Positions 34,325-42,575 of a stretch of DNA of 64,000 bases are shown one piece after another. The DNA is from 73-13 sp035555435 (GTDB lineage: Bacteria; Actinomycetota; Actinomycetes; Actinomycetales; Microbacteriaceae), in the NCBI GenBank assembly GCA_035555435.1, contig DATMGN010000031.1, forward strand, positions 1-64,000. The letters run 5' to 3'. The notes under the pieces are model-generated. The model was not told the DNA's origin and ran no database searches. It worked only from the letters and a program-made list of their open reading frames with translations. A program made the translations under genes and the position numbers. How positions within the stretch are numbered: the stretch's first letter is position 1; each line of letters opens with the position of its first letter.

Positions 34325-35113
34325 GTGACCCTCGCCGCCGCAATCCCCGCTCCGGGGGCCCTCATCCCATGGCTCGACCCCCACGGGATCATCACCAGCG
34401 CGGGGCCCTGGGCGCTGCTGGTGGTGTGCCTCATCATCTTCGCCGAGACGGCGCTGCTCATCGGCTTCATCCTCCCGGGCGACACGCTGCTGCTCATCAC
34501 GGGCGTGCTGACGTTCACCGGCACGGTGGTGCCGCCGTACACGGGCATCCAGATCCCGATCTGGGTCGTGTGTCTCTCGATCACGGTCGCCGCATTCGTC
34601 GGCGGTGAGATCGGCTACCTCATCGGGCACAAGGCGGGTCCGAAGATCTTCGAGCGCAAGGAATCCGGGCTGTTCTCGATCGAGAACGTCAAGCGCACCA
34701 ACGCGTTCTTCCAGCGCTTCGGCGGACTGTCCGTCATCCTCGCCCGCTTCGTGCCCGTCGTGCGCACCGTGACGCCCGTCATGGCCGGCGTCGGCCACAT
34801 GAACTACAAGAAGTACACGCTGTACAACGCGATCGGCGCGATCCTGTGGGGCACGGGGCTCACGCTCGTCGGCTACTTCATCGGCTACATTCCGTGGCTG
34901 TCCGACTTCGTCGTGAAGTACATCGACATCATCCTCATCGGCGCCGTGCTGCTGACCGTCGTGCCCACCGCGATCCACTTCTTCGTCGGCCGCGCGAAGG
35001 CGAAGCGCGCCGGCGAGCATGTGCCGACCGACGCCGAGGTCGAGGCGCTCGCCGTCGACCTCGACGACCAGCCCGGCGCGCCCTGGGACCGCGAGCGCGA
35101 CCCCAAGGGCTGA
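34325..35113 (+). CDS. DedA/SNARE-associated-type membrane protein
   Basis: A 262-residue DedA-family protein with FAETALLIGFILPGDTLLLITG, GEIGYLIGHKAGPKIFER and the signature RFVPVVRTVTPVMAGVGHMNY. DedA proteins are linked to flipping or recycling of lipid carriers and membrane homeostasis. The GTG start follows CAGGAGCCT 18 bp after mmpL. The C-terminal ~35 residues are hydrophilic and acidic. Confidence 0.9.
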   Translation: MTLAAAIPAPGALIPWLDPHGIITSAGPWALLVVCLIIFAETALLIGFILPGDTLLLITGVLTFTGTVVPPYTGIQIPIWVVCLSITVAAFVGGEIGYLIGHKAGPKIFERKESGLFSIENVKRTNAFFQRFGGLSVILARFVPVVRTVTPVMAGVGHMNYKKYTLYNAIGAILWGTGLTLVGYFIGYIPWLSDFVVKYIDIILIGAVLLTVVPTAIHFFVGRAKAKRAGEHVPTDAEVEALAVDLDDQPGAPWDRERDPKG

Positions 35114-35183
35114 TCGGGCCGAGATCGCCGGGGCGATCAGCAGCGAGTAGACCAGGACTTGGGCTTTCGGGTCGACACCGCAC

Positions 35184-35201
35184 TATTCGGCATGCCGAAT
35201 A
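35184..35201. promoter_or_regulatory. 18-bp perfect palindrome before marR
   Basis: TATTCGGCATGCCGAATA is fully self-complementary and lies 79 bp before the marR start. Size and position fit an autoregulatory MarR operator. Confidence 0.6.
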
Positions 35202-35279
35202 TCGGAGCATCGCATCGGCGCCGCGTCGCGTGCGCGTCGGGATAGCATTTGCGCAACGCCGACCCCGCCAGGAGCCGCA

Positions 35280-35705
35280 GTGCACGACGAGCTCGAACCG
35301 TTCCGCTACATGGGCCACCTCATTCGCCGAGCGGAGCAGCGCCACGTCGCGGCCTGGCAGGCGCACTCCCCCGACATGACGAACGTGCAGTTCGCCGCAC
35401 TCGCCGTCATCCTCCGCAAGCCAGGGTCGAGCCAGCGCCAGCTCGGCGACGAGCTCGACCTCGACCGCTCGACCATCGCCGACCTCGTGCGCCGCCTCGA
35501 AGCCGGCGGACTCATCACGCGCACCGCCTCGACCGCCGACCGCCGCCGGTTCGAGCTCCACCTCACCGAGGCCGGGCGCGCCCAGCTCGAGCGCGGCCGA
35601 CCAATCGCGCTCGCGATCGAGGACGAGCTCTTCGGCGAGCTCAGTCCCGAGGAGCTCAGCGCGCTCCGGCGCTACCTGATGACCATGCTGCGATTGCCGG
35701 CATGA
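35280..35705 (+). CDS. MarR-family regulator
   Basis: A 141-residue MarR protein: LRKPGSSQRQLGDELDLDRSTIADLVRRLEAGGLITRTAS forms the winged helix with a DRRRFEL wing. GTG at 35280 follows CAGGAG. The 3' end overlaps the convergent rdgB gene by 50 bp. No obvious target other than itself is nearby; MarR proteins of this kind often sense phenolic acids or oxidants. Confidence 0.88.
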   Translation: MHDELEPFRYMGHLIRRAEQRHVAAWQAHSPDMTNVQFAALAVILRKPGSSQRQLGDELDLDRSTIADLVRRLEAGGLITRTASTADRRRFELHLTEAGRAQLERGRPIALAIEDELFGELSPEELSALRRYLMTMLRLPA

Positions 35706-36258
35706 TCGCGCGGAACGCCATCGCCCGGTGGGAGACGGCGTTCTTCTCCTCCGCGGTGTACTCCGCGAGGCTGCGTCCCGAGCCATCGGGCCGGAACACC
35801 GGGTCGTAGCCGAAGCCGCCGTCCCCGACCGGTGCGAGCAGGATGTCCCCGGGGAACTCCGCGACCTCCACGAGCTCGGTCCCGTCCGGGTCGACGAACG
35901 CCGCGGCGCACACGAAGCGCGCGCTCCGGTCGCCCTTGCCCTCGAGCCGCTCCAGCAGCAGCGCGATGTTGTCGGCGTCGACGCCCGTGCCCGCGTAGCG
36001 CTTAGAGCGGATCCCCGGCTCGCCGCCGAGCGCGTCGACCGCGAGCCCCGAATCGTCGGCGAGGGCCGGGAGTCCCGTGTGCGCGACCGCCGCGCGCGCC
36101 TTGATGAGCGCGTTCTCGGCGAAGGTCGCGCCGTCCTCGATGGGGTCGGGACCGCGGGTCGGGACGAGCTCGAAGCCCGCGAGCGCGGGACCGAGGATCG
36201 CCGCGAGCTCCTCGAGCTTGTGCGGATTGTGGGTCGCGAGCACAAGGGTGCGCGTCAC
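35656..36258 (-). CDS. rdgB: XTP/dITP diphosphohydrolase (RdgB/HAM1)
   Basis: A 200-residue pyrophosphatase that removes deaminated purine nucleotides. Motifs: LVLATHNPHKLEEL at the start, TFAENALIKARAAV, LADDSGLAVDALGGEPGIRSKRYAG and GFGYDPVF. The GTG at 36258 overlaps the rph stop (GTGA), the usual rph-rdgB coupling. Confidence 0.94.
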   Translation of the reverse strand: MTRTLVLATHNPHKLEELAAILGPALAGFELVPTRGPDPIEDGATFAENALIKARAAVAHTGLPALADDSGLAVDALGGEPGIRSKRYAGTGVDADNIALLLERLEGKGDRSARFVCAAAFVDPDGTELVEVAEFPGDILLAPVGDGGFGYDPVFRPDGSGRSLAEYTAEEKNAVSHRAMAFRAIMPAIAAWSSGSAGAR

Positions 36259-36977
36259 CCGAGCGCCTCCCGCTGCAGTTGCGCGAGCCGGGCGGTCCCG
36301 TTCGTCGCGAGCTCGAGCATCGCGTCGAGCTCCCGCTTGTCGAAGGGCGCGCCCTCCGCCGTGCCCTGCACCTCGACGAAGAGCCCGCGGCCCGTCGTCA
36401 CGACATTCATGTCGGTCTCCGCCCGCGAGTCCTCGCGGTACTCCAGGTCCAGCAGCGGGACGCCGTCGACGATGCCGACGCTGACGGCGGCGACGGAGTC
36501 GAAGAGCGGCTCCGCCGACTTCGGCACGTGTCCGTTCGCCTTGCCCCACGCGATCGCATCGGCGAGGGCGACGTAGGCGCCTGTGATGGCCGCCGTCCGC
36601 GTGCCGCCGTCGGCCTGCAGCACGTCGCAGTCGATCACGATCGTGTTCTCGCCGAGCGCCTTCGTGTCGATGACGGCCCGCAGCGCGCGACCGATGAGCC
36701 GCGAGATCTCATGCGTCCGGCCGCCGACGCGGCCCTTGACCGATTCGCGGTCGCTGCGCTCGTTCGTCGCGCGCGGCAGCATCGCGTACTCCGCGGTGAC
36801 CCAGCCCCTGCCCTTGCCGACGAGCCAGCGCGGCACGCCCGCCGTGAAGGACGCCGTGCACAGCACGCGGGTGCGGCCGAACGAGATGAGCGCGGAGCCC
36901 TCGGCCTGCTCGCTCCAGCCGCGCTCGATCGTCACGCGCCGAAGCTCGTCAGCCGTCCTACCGTCGATCCTGCTCAT
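36255..36977 (-). CDS. rph: Ribonuclease PH
   Basis: A 240-residue phosphorolytic 3'-5' exoribonuclease for tRNA 3' ends. It begins MSRIDGRTADELRRVTIERG and holds the conserved GWVTAEYAMLPRAT and DCDVLQADGGTRTA segments. Length is normal. It follows murI and precedes rdgB on the same strand. Confidence 0.95.
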   Translation of the reverse strand: MSRIDGRTADELRRVTIERGWSEQAEGSALISFGRTRVLCTASFTAGVPRWLVGKGRGWVTAEYAMLPRATNERSDRESVKGRVGGRTHEISRLIGRALRAVIDTKALGENTIVIDCDVLQADGGTRTAAITGAYVALADAIAWGKANGHVPKSAEPLFDSVAAVSVGIVDGVPLLDLEYREDSRAETDMNVVTTGRGLFVEVQGTAEGAPFDKRELDAMLELATNGTARLAQLQREALG

Positions 36978-36997
36978 GCCCCCACCCTCTCATCTCT

Positions 36998-37063
36998 CAA
37001 AGTGCACGTTTGCACCCAGTGCGCCCGCTCCATCACGCACTCTGGGTGGGAACGTGCACCTTG
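36998..37063. repeat. Long imperfect hairpin covering the 3' end of murI
   Basis: CAAAGTGCACGTT (36998-37010) pairs 12 of 13 with AACGTGCACCTTG (37051-37063), and TGCACCCAGTGCG (37011-37023) pairs with CGCACTCTGGGTG (37036-37048) with a bulge. The right arm encodes the last residues of MurI (KVHVPTQSA). It may be a dispersed palindrome that also terminates murI. Confidence 0.5.
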
Positions 37064-37872
37064 GGCGGGGGAAAGGGGTCGACGCGCGCGATTTCGGGGC
37101 CGAGGAAGCGCTGGGCGAGCCGCTTGAAGCCGGCGGCGTCGTCGCCGGTCGCCTCGAAGTGGTGCTCGGGCGCGCTCGCGGAGGTGCGCTCGATGCCGTG
37201 CTTGACGAGGGTGCGATAGACGTCGAACGCCGTCTCCTCGGCGCTCGAGATGAGCGTCACCTCGGGCCCGACGACGTACTGGATGGCGGCCGCGATGAGG
37301 GGGTAGTGGGTGCAGCCGAGCACGAGGGTGTCGATGTCCGCGGAGCGCAGCGGCGCGAGGTACTCCTCGGCGACCGCGAGGAGCTCGGGGCCGGTCGTCA
37401 CCCCCGCCTCGACGAACTCGACGAAGCGCGGGCACGCGCGGGTCGTGATCTGCAGCCCGTCGGCCGCCGCGAACGCGTCCTCGTAGGCGAGCGAGTTGAC
37501 GGTCCCGGCGGTCCCGATGACGCCGACGCGGCCGCTGCGGGTCTGGCGGACCGCGGCGCGCACGGCCGGCTGGATGACCTCGATGACGGGGATCCCAGCG
37601 GCGAGCGTGAAGCGCTCGCGCGCGTCGCGGAGCATCGCCGCCGACGCGGTGTTGCAGGCGATGACGATCGCCTTGACGCCCTCGCGGACCATGCCGTCGA
37701 GGACCCCGAGCGCGAGCTCGCGCACGTCGGCGATCGGCAGCGGGCCGTAGGGGCCGTTCGCAGTGTCGCCGACGTAGCGGATGCGCTCGTTCGGCAGCTG
37801 GTCGATGATCGCCCGCGCCACCGTGAGCCCGCCGACCCCGCTGTCGAAGACCCCGATCGGCGCGTCGCTCAC
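37033..37872 (-). CDS. murI: Glutamate racemase
   Basis: A 279-residue racemase making D-glutamate for peptidoglycan. GVFDSGVGGLTVARAI at the start, ACNTASA and LGCTHYPL carry the two catalytic cysteines. The start is GTG at 37872, 20 bp from the divergent pncB start. The last ~12 residues are coded by a palindromic element and differ from the family. Confidence 0.94.
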   Translation of the reverse strand: MSDAPIGVFDSGVGGLTVARAIIDQLPNERIRYVGDTANGPYGPLPIADVRELALGVLDGMVREGVKAIVIACNTASAAMLRDARERFTLAAGIPVIEVIQPAVRAAVRQTRSGRVGVIGTAGTVNSLAYEDAFAAADGLQITTRACPRFVEFVEAGVTTGPELLAVAEEYLAPLRSADIDTLVLGCTHYPLIAAAIQYVVGPEVTLISSAEETAFDVYRTLVKHGIERTSASAPEHHFEATGDDAAGFKRLAQRFLGPEIARVDPFPPPKVHVPTQSA

Positions 37873-37892
37873 CCCTCCATTATCGTCGGGGT

Positions 37893-39179
37893 GTGTTCTC
37901 CACCGCCCTGCTCACGGACCGGTACGAGCTGACGATGCTCGACGCGGCGATCGGCGCCGGCACGCACGAGCGCGCGAGCGTCTTCGAGGTCTTCGCGCGG
38001 CATCTGCCGGCGGGCCGCCGGTACGGTGTCGTCGCGGGCACGGGCAGGCTGCTCGAGCTCATCGAGCAGTTCCGGTTCGGGGACGCCGAGCTCGCGTGGC
38101 TGCGGGAGCACGGGGTCGTGCGGCCGGAGACGATCGACTGGCTCGCGTCATACCGCTTCCGCGGCACGATGACGGGCTACCGCGAGGGCGAGCTCTACTT
38201 CCCCGGCTCGCCGATCCTCCAGGTCGACGCGACGTTCGCCGACGCGGTCATCCTCGAGACGCTCATCCTCTCGGTGCTCAACCACGACTCGGCGATCGCC
38301 TCGGCCGCGAGCCGGATGGTGAGCGCCGCGGAGGGCCGACCGCTCGCGGAGATGGGCTCGCGCCGCACGAGCGAGCACGCTGCGGTCGCCGCGGCCCGCG
38401 CCGCCTACCTCACGGGCTTCGCGGCGACCTCGAACCTCGAGGCGGGCCGCACCTGGGGCATCCCGACGATGGGCACCGCCGCGCACTCGTTCACGCTGCT
38501 GCACGACACCGAGGAGGAGGCGTTCGCGGCGCAGGTCGCGGCGCTCGGGCCGGACACGACACTGCTCGTCGACACGTACGACATCGAGCGCGGCGTCGAG
38601 ACCGCGGTCCGCGTCGCCGGTCCACGCCTCGGTGCCGTGCGCATCGACTCTGGCGATCTGCCCGTCGTCGTCGCGCAGGTGCGCGCGCAGCTCGACTCGC
38701 TCGGCGCGACGGGGACACGGATCACGGTCACGAACGACCTCGACGAGTACGCGATCGCAGCCCTGCGGGGCGCGCCGGTCGACTCCTACGGGGTCGGCAC
38801 CGCGGTCGTGACGGGCTCGGGGCACCCCGCGGCCGGCATGGTCTTCAAGCTCGTGGCGCGCCAAGGCGTGGACGGGCAGTGGCTCTCGGTCGCGAAGCAC
38901 TCGAGTGGCAAGGTCAACGTCGGGGGACGCAAGATCCCTGTGCGCCGCATCGTCGACGGGGTCGCGGTCGAGGAGGCGATCTTCGTCGAGGAGGCCGCCG
39001 GTGCGGGCCGCCGACTCGATACGACGCTCGTGGACGCGGGTGTGCCGCTCACCGAGCACCTCGGCGCGGCCGGGGTCGTGGCGGCGCGCGATCGGCACCG
39101 CGCGTCGATCGCCGAGCTCCCCATCGATGCGCTGCGGCTCAGCCGCGGCGAGCCGGCGATCCCGACCCGCTACCTCTGA
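37893..39179 (+). CDS. pncB: Nicotinate phosphoribosyltransferase
   Basis: A 428-residue enzyme of NAD salvage, converting nicotinate and PRPP to nicotinate mononucleotide. Motifs: LLTDRYELTMLDAAI at the start, EMGSRRTSEHAAV, GTAAHSF and IDSGDLPVV. GTG start. The murI-pncB divergent arrangement leaves room for only a minimal shared promoter. Confidence 0.93.
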   Translation: MFSTALLTDRYELTMLDAAIGAGTHERASVFEVFARHLPAGRRYGVVAGTGRLLELIEQFRFGDAELAWLREHGVVRPETIDWLASYRFRGTMTGYREGELYFPGSPILQVDATFADAVILETLILSVLNHDSAIASAASRMVSAAEGRPLAEMGSRRTSEHAAVAAARAAYLTGFAATSNLEAGRTWGIPTMGTAAHSFTLLHDTEEEAFAAQVAALGPDTTLLVDTYDIERGVETAVRVAGPRLGAVRIDSGDLPVVVAQVRAQLDSLGATGTRITVTNDLDEYAIAALRGAPVDSYGVGTAVVTGSGHPAAGMVFKLVARQGVDGQWLSVAKHSSGKVNVGGRKIPVRRIVDGVAVEEAIFVEEAAGAGRRLDTTLVDAGVPLTEHLGAAGVVAARDRHRASIAELPIDALRLSRGEPAIPTRYL

Positions 39180-39191
39180 GACTCGTGCTCG

Positions 39192-39245
39192 TCAGGTCTG
39201 CGCGGGGGGCATGCGTGCCATGCGCGCGAGTGCCCCTGCAGCTGA
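39192..39245. repeat. Hairpin-forming element, same family as 9410-9474
   Basis: It begins TCAGGTCTGC and ends CTGA like the element at 9414-9470, with a GGGGGGCATG core and TGCCCC opposite. It lies between convergent pncB and the DUF3039 gene and may terminate both. Confidence 0.45.
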
Positions 39246-39255
39246 ACAGCGAGTG

Positions 39256-39516
39256 TCAGCGGCGGAGCTTCTCGTAGGCGTCCTTGCACTCGGGGCAGAT
39301 GGGGAACTTCTCGGGGTCGCGCGAGGGCACCCAGAGCTTGCCGCACAGCGCCCGGATCGGCTTGCCGGTCACGGCGGACTGCACGATCTTGTCCTTCGGC
39401 GCGTAGTGCGAGAAGCGATCGTGATCGCCGTCCTCGGTCAGCTCGCCGTTGAGGAGCTTCTCGAGCTCCCGATCCATCACGTCCGTGCCGCCGCCGGTGT
39501 GCTCGGTGTCCGCCAT
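39256..39516 (-). CDS. DUF3039 small zinc-ribbon-like protein
   Basis: An 86-residue actinobacterial protein. It has an acidic start and a C-terminal half with Cys in ALCGKLWVP and CPECKDAYEKL, which could bind a metal. The family is conserved in actinobacteria with no known role. The ATG at 39516 is the only sensible start; the longer frame is a shadow of the upstream permease gene. Confidence 0.85.
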   Translation of the reverse strand: MADTEHTGGGTDVMDRELEKLLNGELTEDGDHDRFSHYAPKDKIVQSAVTGKPIRALCGKLWVPSRDPEKFPICPECKDAYEKLRR

Positions 39517-39542
39517 GTCCGGGATTCTACGGCGCGAGCCGA

Positions 39543-41111
39543 TCAGTTCTGCTGGGTGAAGGCGAGGATCTCGGGCGCGCGGCGCGAGACGACGAGCGCG
39601 CCGAGCTCGGTGCCCGCGACGAGGACGATGATCCCGGATCCGAACGCGATCCAGAGCGCAGGGACGAGGAACGCCGGGTCGAGCGTCGCCACGACGATCA
39701 TCGACGCGATCGCGGGGATGCCGAGGACGAGCGCGATGAGCATCGACACGGCCTGCTTCGCGGGCTCGCCCCCGCGCAGCGCCTGCGGCTGCGCGAACGG
39801 CCCGTCTCCCGGCGCGACGGTGGGGTACGGCGCGATCGCCGAGGCGGCGCTGCCGACGCCGAGACCGGTGAGCAGGAGGCAGGATCCGAGCGCGATGAGC
39901 GGGAGCACGATCGGCGGGTAGGCGATGAGCCAACCCGTCAGGAACGAGCCGCCGACGACGACGACCGCGCCGATGATGAGCGGGGCGACGATGCGTCCCC
40001 AGCGGTCGGCTCGCCCGCCGACCCCCGTGACGACGTGGAGCCAGAACGCGGTGCCGTCGGCCGCGATGTCGTTGTGCACCGACCAGCCGATGATGAGGGC
40101 GACGAGCGGCACGCACAGCCAGGCCACGACGATGACGGGGATGCCCGCGATCCAGAACGAGAGCGCGATGATGATCGGGATGATCGGGAGGATGAGCAGC
40201 GGGACGGCGTAGCGGGAGTCGCGCATCCAGTAGACGATGCTGCGCGCCGCGATCGCGCCCCCGGGCACGGCGGGCAGGGCCTCGAAGACGCCGAGGCCGG
40301 TGGCCCGTCTGACCGCCTGCGCGCGGGGGACGGTGCCGCTCGCGCGGCGCACGATCCAGTACCAGAGGGCGCCGAGCGCGGCGGCGATGGCGACGCAGAC
40401 GGCGATGCGCGCCCAGGCGAGACCGGTCTCGCCCGACGCGGCGGCGCCCGCAGCACCCCAGACGACGCCGAGCGGCGTCCAGACGAGCACCTCGGTCGCG
40501 CGGCGCAGGGCTGTGACGCCGTCGACGGACCAGTCGAGCGCGACGAGTGCCGTGGCGAGCGGTGCGGCGACGACGACGCCGGCGAGGACGAGCAGCACGG
40601 CGACGTTGCGCCAGACGATGCCGCGCCCGGCGACCGCGGAGGCGACCTGTGCGCCGAGGACGCAGATGGCGAGCGTCACGATGCCGGCGATGATGGCGAG
40701 CGCGACGGCGGCGCCCGACTCCCGCCACGCGGCGATCTGAATCGCGAGGAGGATGACGAGCAGGAGGACGGGCACACTGATGAGCCGCGCGCACGCGAGA
40801 CCGACGGCGAGCCGCCCAGCGCCGATCTCGAATGGCGCGAAGGCACGGGGCGGGATGGGGTCGTCGACTCGGAACGCGAACGGCAGCAGCCAGAATCCGG
40901 CGATGACCGCCGAGCCGAGCACGACGAATGCGGCGCTGCGCAGCTCGGGGGTCGTCCCTTCGACGGCGACACCGAAGCCCGCGAGCCCGACGATCGCGAC
41001 GATCACGAGCACCGCCGCGATGACGACCGCCGCGCCCTCGCCCGCGGACCGTGGCCGCAGCACGAGGTTCGCGAGGGACTGGAGCCTCAGCCGGAGAAGC
41101 GATGCAACCAT
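39543..41111 (-). CDS. ABC exporter permease subunit
   Basis: A 522-residue membrane protein with about 12 hydrophobic segments, a probable permease of an ABC-2-like exporter. Its start overlaps the end of the ATPase gene upstream by 25 bp, so the two form one transporter. No characterised relative is recognisable; substrate unknown. Confidence 0.75.
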   Translation of the reverse strand: MVASLLRLRLQSLANLVLRPRSAGEGAAVVIAAVLVIVAIVGLAGFGVAVEGTTPELRSAAFVVLGSAVIAGFWLLPFAFRVDDPIPPRAFAPFEIGAGRLAVGLACARLISVPVLLLVILLAIQIAAWRESGAAVALAIIAGIVTLAICVLGAQVASAVAGRGIVWRNVAVLLVLAGVVVAAPLATALVALDWSVDGVTALRRATEVLVWTPLGVVWGAAGAAASGETGLAWARIAVCVAIAAALGALWYWIVRRASGTVPRAQAVRRATGLGVFEALPAVPGGAIAARSIVYWMRDSRYAVPLLILPIIPIIIALSFWIAGIPVIVVAWLCVPLVALIIGWSVHNDIAADGTAFWLHVVTGVGGRADRWGRIVAPLIIGAVVVVGGSFLTGWLIAYPPIVLPLIALGSCLLLTGLGVGSAASAIAPYPTVAPGDGPFAQPQALRGGEPAKQAVSMLIALVLGIPAIASMIVVATLDPAFLVPALWIAFGSGIIVLVAGTELGALVVSRRAPEILAFTQQN

Positions 41112-42415
41112 GTGAGATCCGCGATCGATTCCTCGTCGGCGCCGGCGAGGTCGATGAAGCGCTCCTCGAGGCTTCGGTCGCCCCGCACCTCGTCGACGGT
41201 GCCGCCCGCGATGAGGCGCCCGTCGACGATGACGGCGACGTGGTCGCAGATGCGCTGCACGAGCTCCATCGAGTGACTCGACAGCAGCACGGTGCCGCCC
41301 GCGGCCGCGAAGTCGCGAAGGATCTGGGCGACCGTCATCGCGGAGACGGGGTCGACGGACTCGAACGGCTCGTCGAGGACGAGCAGCCGCGGGGCGTGCA
41401 CGAGGGCCGCGGCGAGCGCGATCTTCTTGAGCATGCCCGAGGAGTAGTCGGTGATGAGGCGGCCCATCGCATGCTCGACCTTGAACGCCTCGGCGAGCTC
41501 CGTGGTGCGCTGCCTCGCGGTGCGCCGGTCGAGGCCGTGGAGCACGCCCGTGTAGTAGAGCAGCTGGCCGCCGGTGAGCCGGTCGAAGGTGTGCAGCCGG
41601 TCGGGCAGGACGCCGATCTGGCGCTTGGCGCGGCGCGGGTGCTTCCAGACGTCGGTGCCCGCGACGAGGACGCGGCCGCTCGTCGGGCGCAGCAGCCCCG
41701 TGATCATGGAGAGCGTCGTCGTCTTGCCGGCGCCGTTGGGACCCACGATGCCGGTGAACGTGCCCGGGTCGAGCGAGAGGGTCACCCCGTCGACGGCGAC
41801 CTGCTCCCCGAAGGTCTTGGTGAGCGATTCGAGCACGAGCACGGGCTCGCCTGTCGATGCCGCGGACGGCGCGTCCTCGATGGCGCTGGCCTCGACGGTG
41901 CTCTCCTCGACGACGCTCTCACTGACGCTCTCACTGACGACGATGGCGTCCTCGGCGACGTCCTCCGCGGGCGCCGCCTCCTCGACGACCGGCTCCTCGA
42001 CGACGTGCTGTTCCGCGGGGGCCGTCTCCTCGATCATCGGCTCCTCGACGATCGGCTCCTCGACGATCGGCTCGGGCACGGTCGGCGCGGCGGCCGGCTT
42101 GCGCGGCGCGGCGGGCTTGCGCGGCGCGGCCGGCTTGCGGGGTGTCGCGGGCTTCTTCGCCGCGCTCGGCTTCGCGGTGCTCGCCGGCTTCGCGGCGCTC
42201 GCCGACTTGGTGGCCGCCCTCGCGGCCGGCTTGGCGCCATCGGCCCGCGGGGTCGTGGCTCGCGCGCTCGGCTTGCGTGCCGCGGTGGACTTCGCGGCGG
42301 CCTTCGCCGCGCCCGAGGCGGGGCGTGACGCGCGCGGCTGGGCGGCCGACTGGTCGGGGGCCGACGAGGGGGCCTGCTCCTGGGCTTCGGGCCCGGCCGC
42401 CGACTCGTCGCTCAT
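41087..42415 (-). CDS. ABC ATPase with long Lys/Ala/Pro- then Glu-rich N-terminal extension
   Basis: A 442-residue protein. Residues ~205-442 are a normal ABC ATPase (Walker A GPNGAGKTT, Walker B LLVLDEPFESVDP, H-loop SSHSMELV); the signature is the variant DYSSGMLKK. Residues 1-~205 are low complexity: first Ala/Lys/Pro-rich with repeated RKPAAP units like histone H1 tails, then Glu/Val/Pro-rich with repeated EEPIVEEP units. No stop interrupts it and third-position bias stays high, so it is probably translated. An internal start near VLVLESLTKTF cannot be excluded. It pairs with the downstream permease. Confidence 0.8.
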   Translation of the reverse strand: MSDESAAGPEAQEQAPSSAPDQSAAQPRASRPASGAAKAAAKSTAARKPSARATTPRADGAKPAARAATKSASAAKPASTAKPSAAKKPATPRKPAAPRKPAAPRKPAAAPTVPEPIVEEPIVEEPMIEETAPAEQHVVEEPVVEEAAPAEDVAEDAIVVSESVSESVVEESTVEASAIEDAPSAASTGEPVLVLESLTKTFGEQVAVDGVTLSLDPGTFTGIVGPNGAGKTTTLSMITGLLRPTSGRVLVAGTDVWKHPRRAKRQIGVLPDRLHTFDRLTGGQLLYYTGVLHGLDRRTARQRTTELAEAFKVEHAMGRLITDYSSGMLKKIALAAALVHAPRLLVLDEPFESVDPVSAMTVAQILRDFAAAGGTVLLSSHSMELVQRICDHVAVIVDGRLIAGGTVDEVRGDRSLEERFIDLAGADEESIADLTWLHRFSG

Positions 42416-42538
42416 CCCAGGGAGTCTAGCGATCTCGATCGTCGCATTCTCCGGGCGAACGCCAGGGTTACGTTTTCGCAACGACGGCGGGTGCCGAGGC
42501 GCGCGTCCAGGCGGCCTCGGCTACCGTCGGCGATGCAA

Positions 42539-42571
42539 GCGCGGCGGCAGTGTCATCTCCTGCCGCCGCGC
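42539..42571 (-). terminator. 12-bp perfect hairpin after htrA-like gene
   Basis: GCGCGGCGGCAG (42539-42550) and CTGCCGCCGCGC (42560-42571) flank a 9-nt loop, 4 bp past the protease stop codon. Confidence 0.8.
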
Positions 42572-42575
42572 TCAC

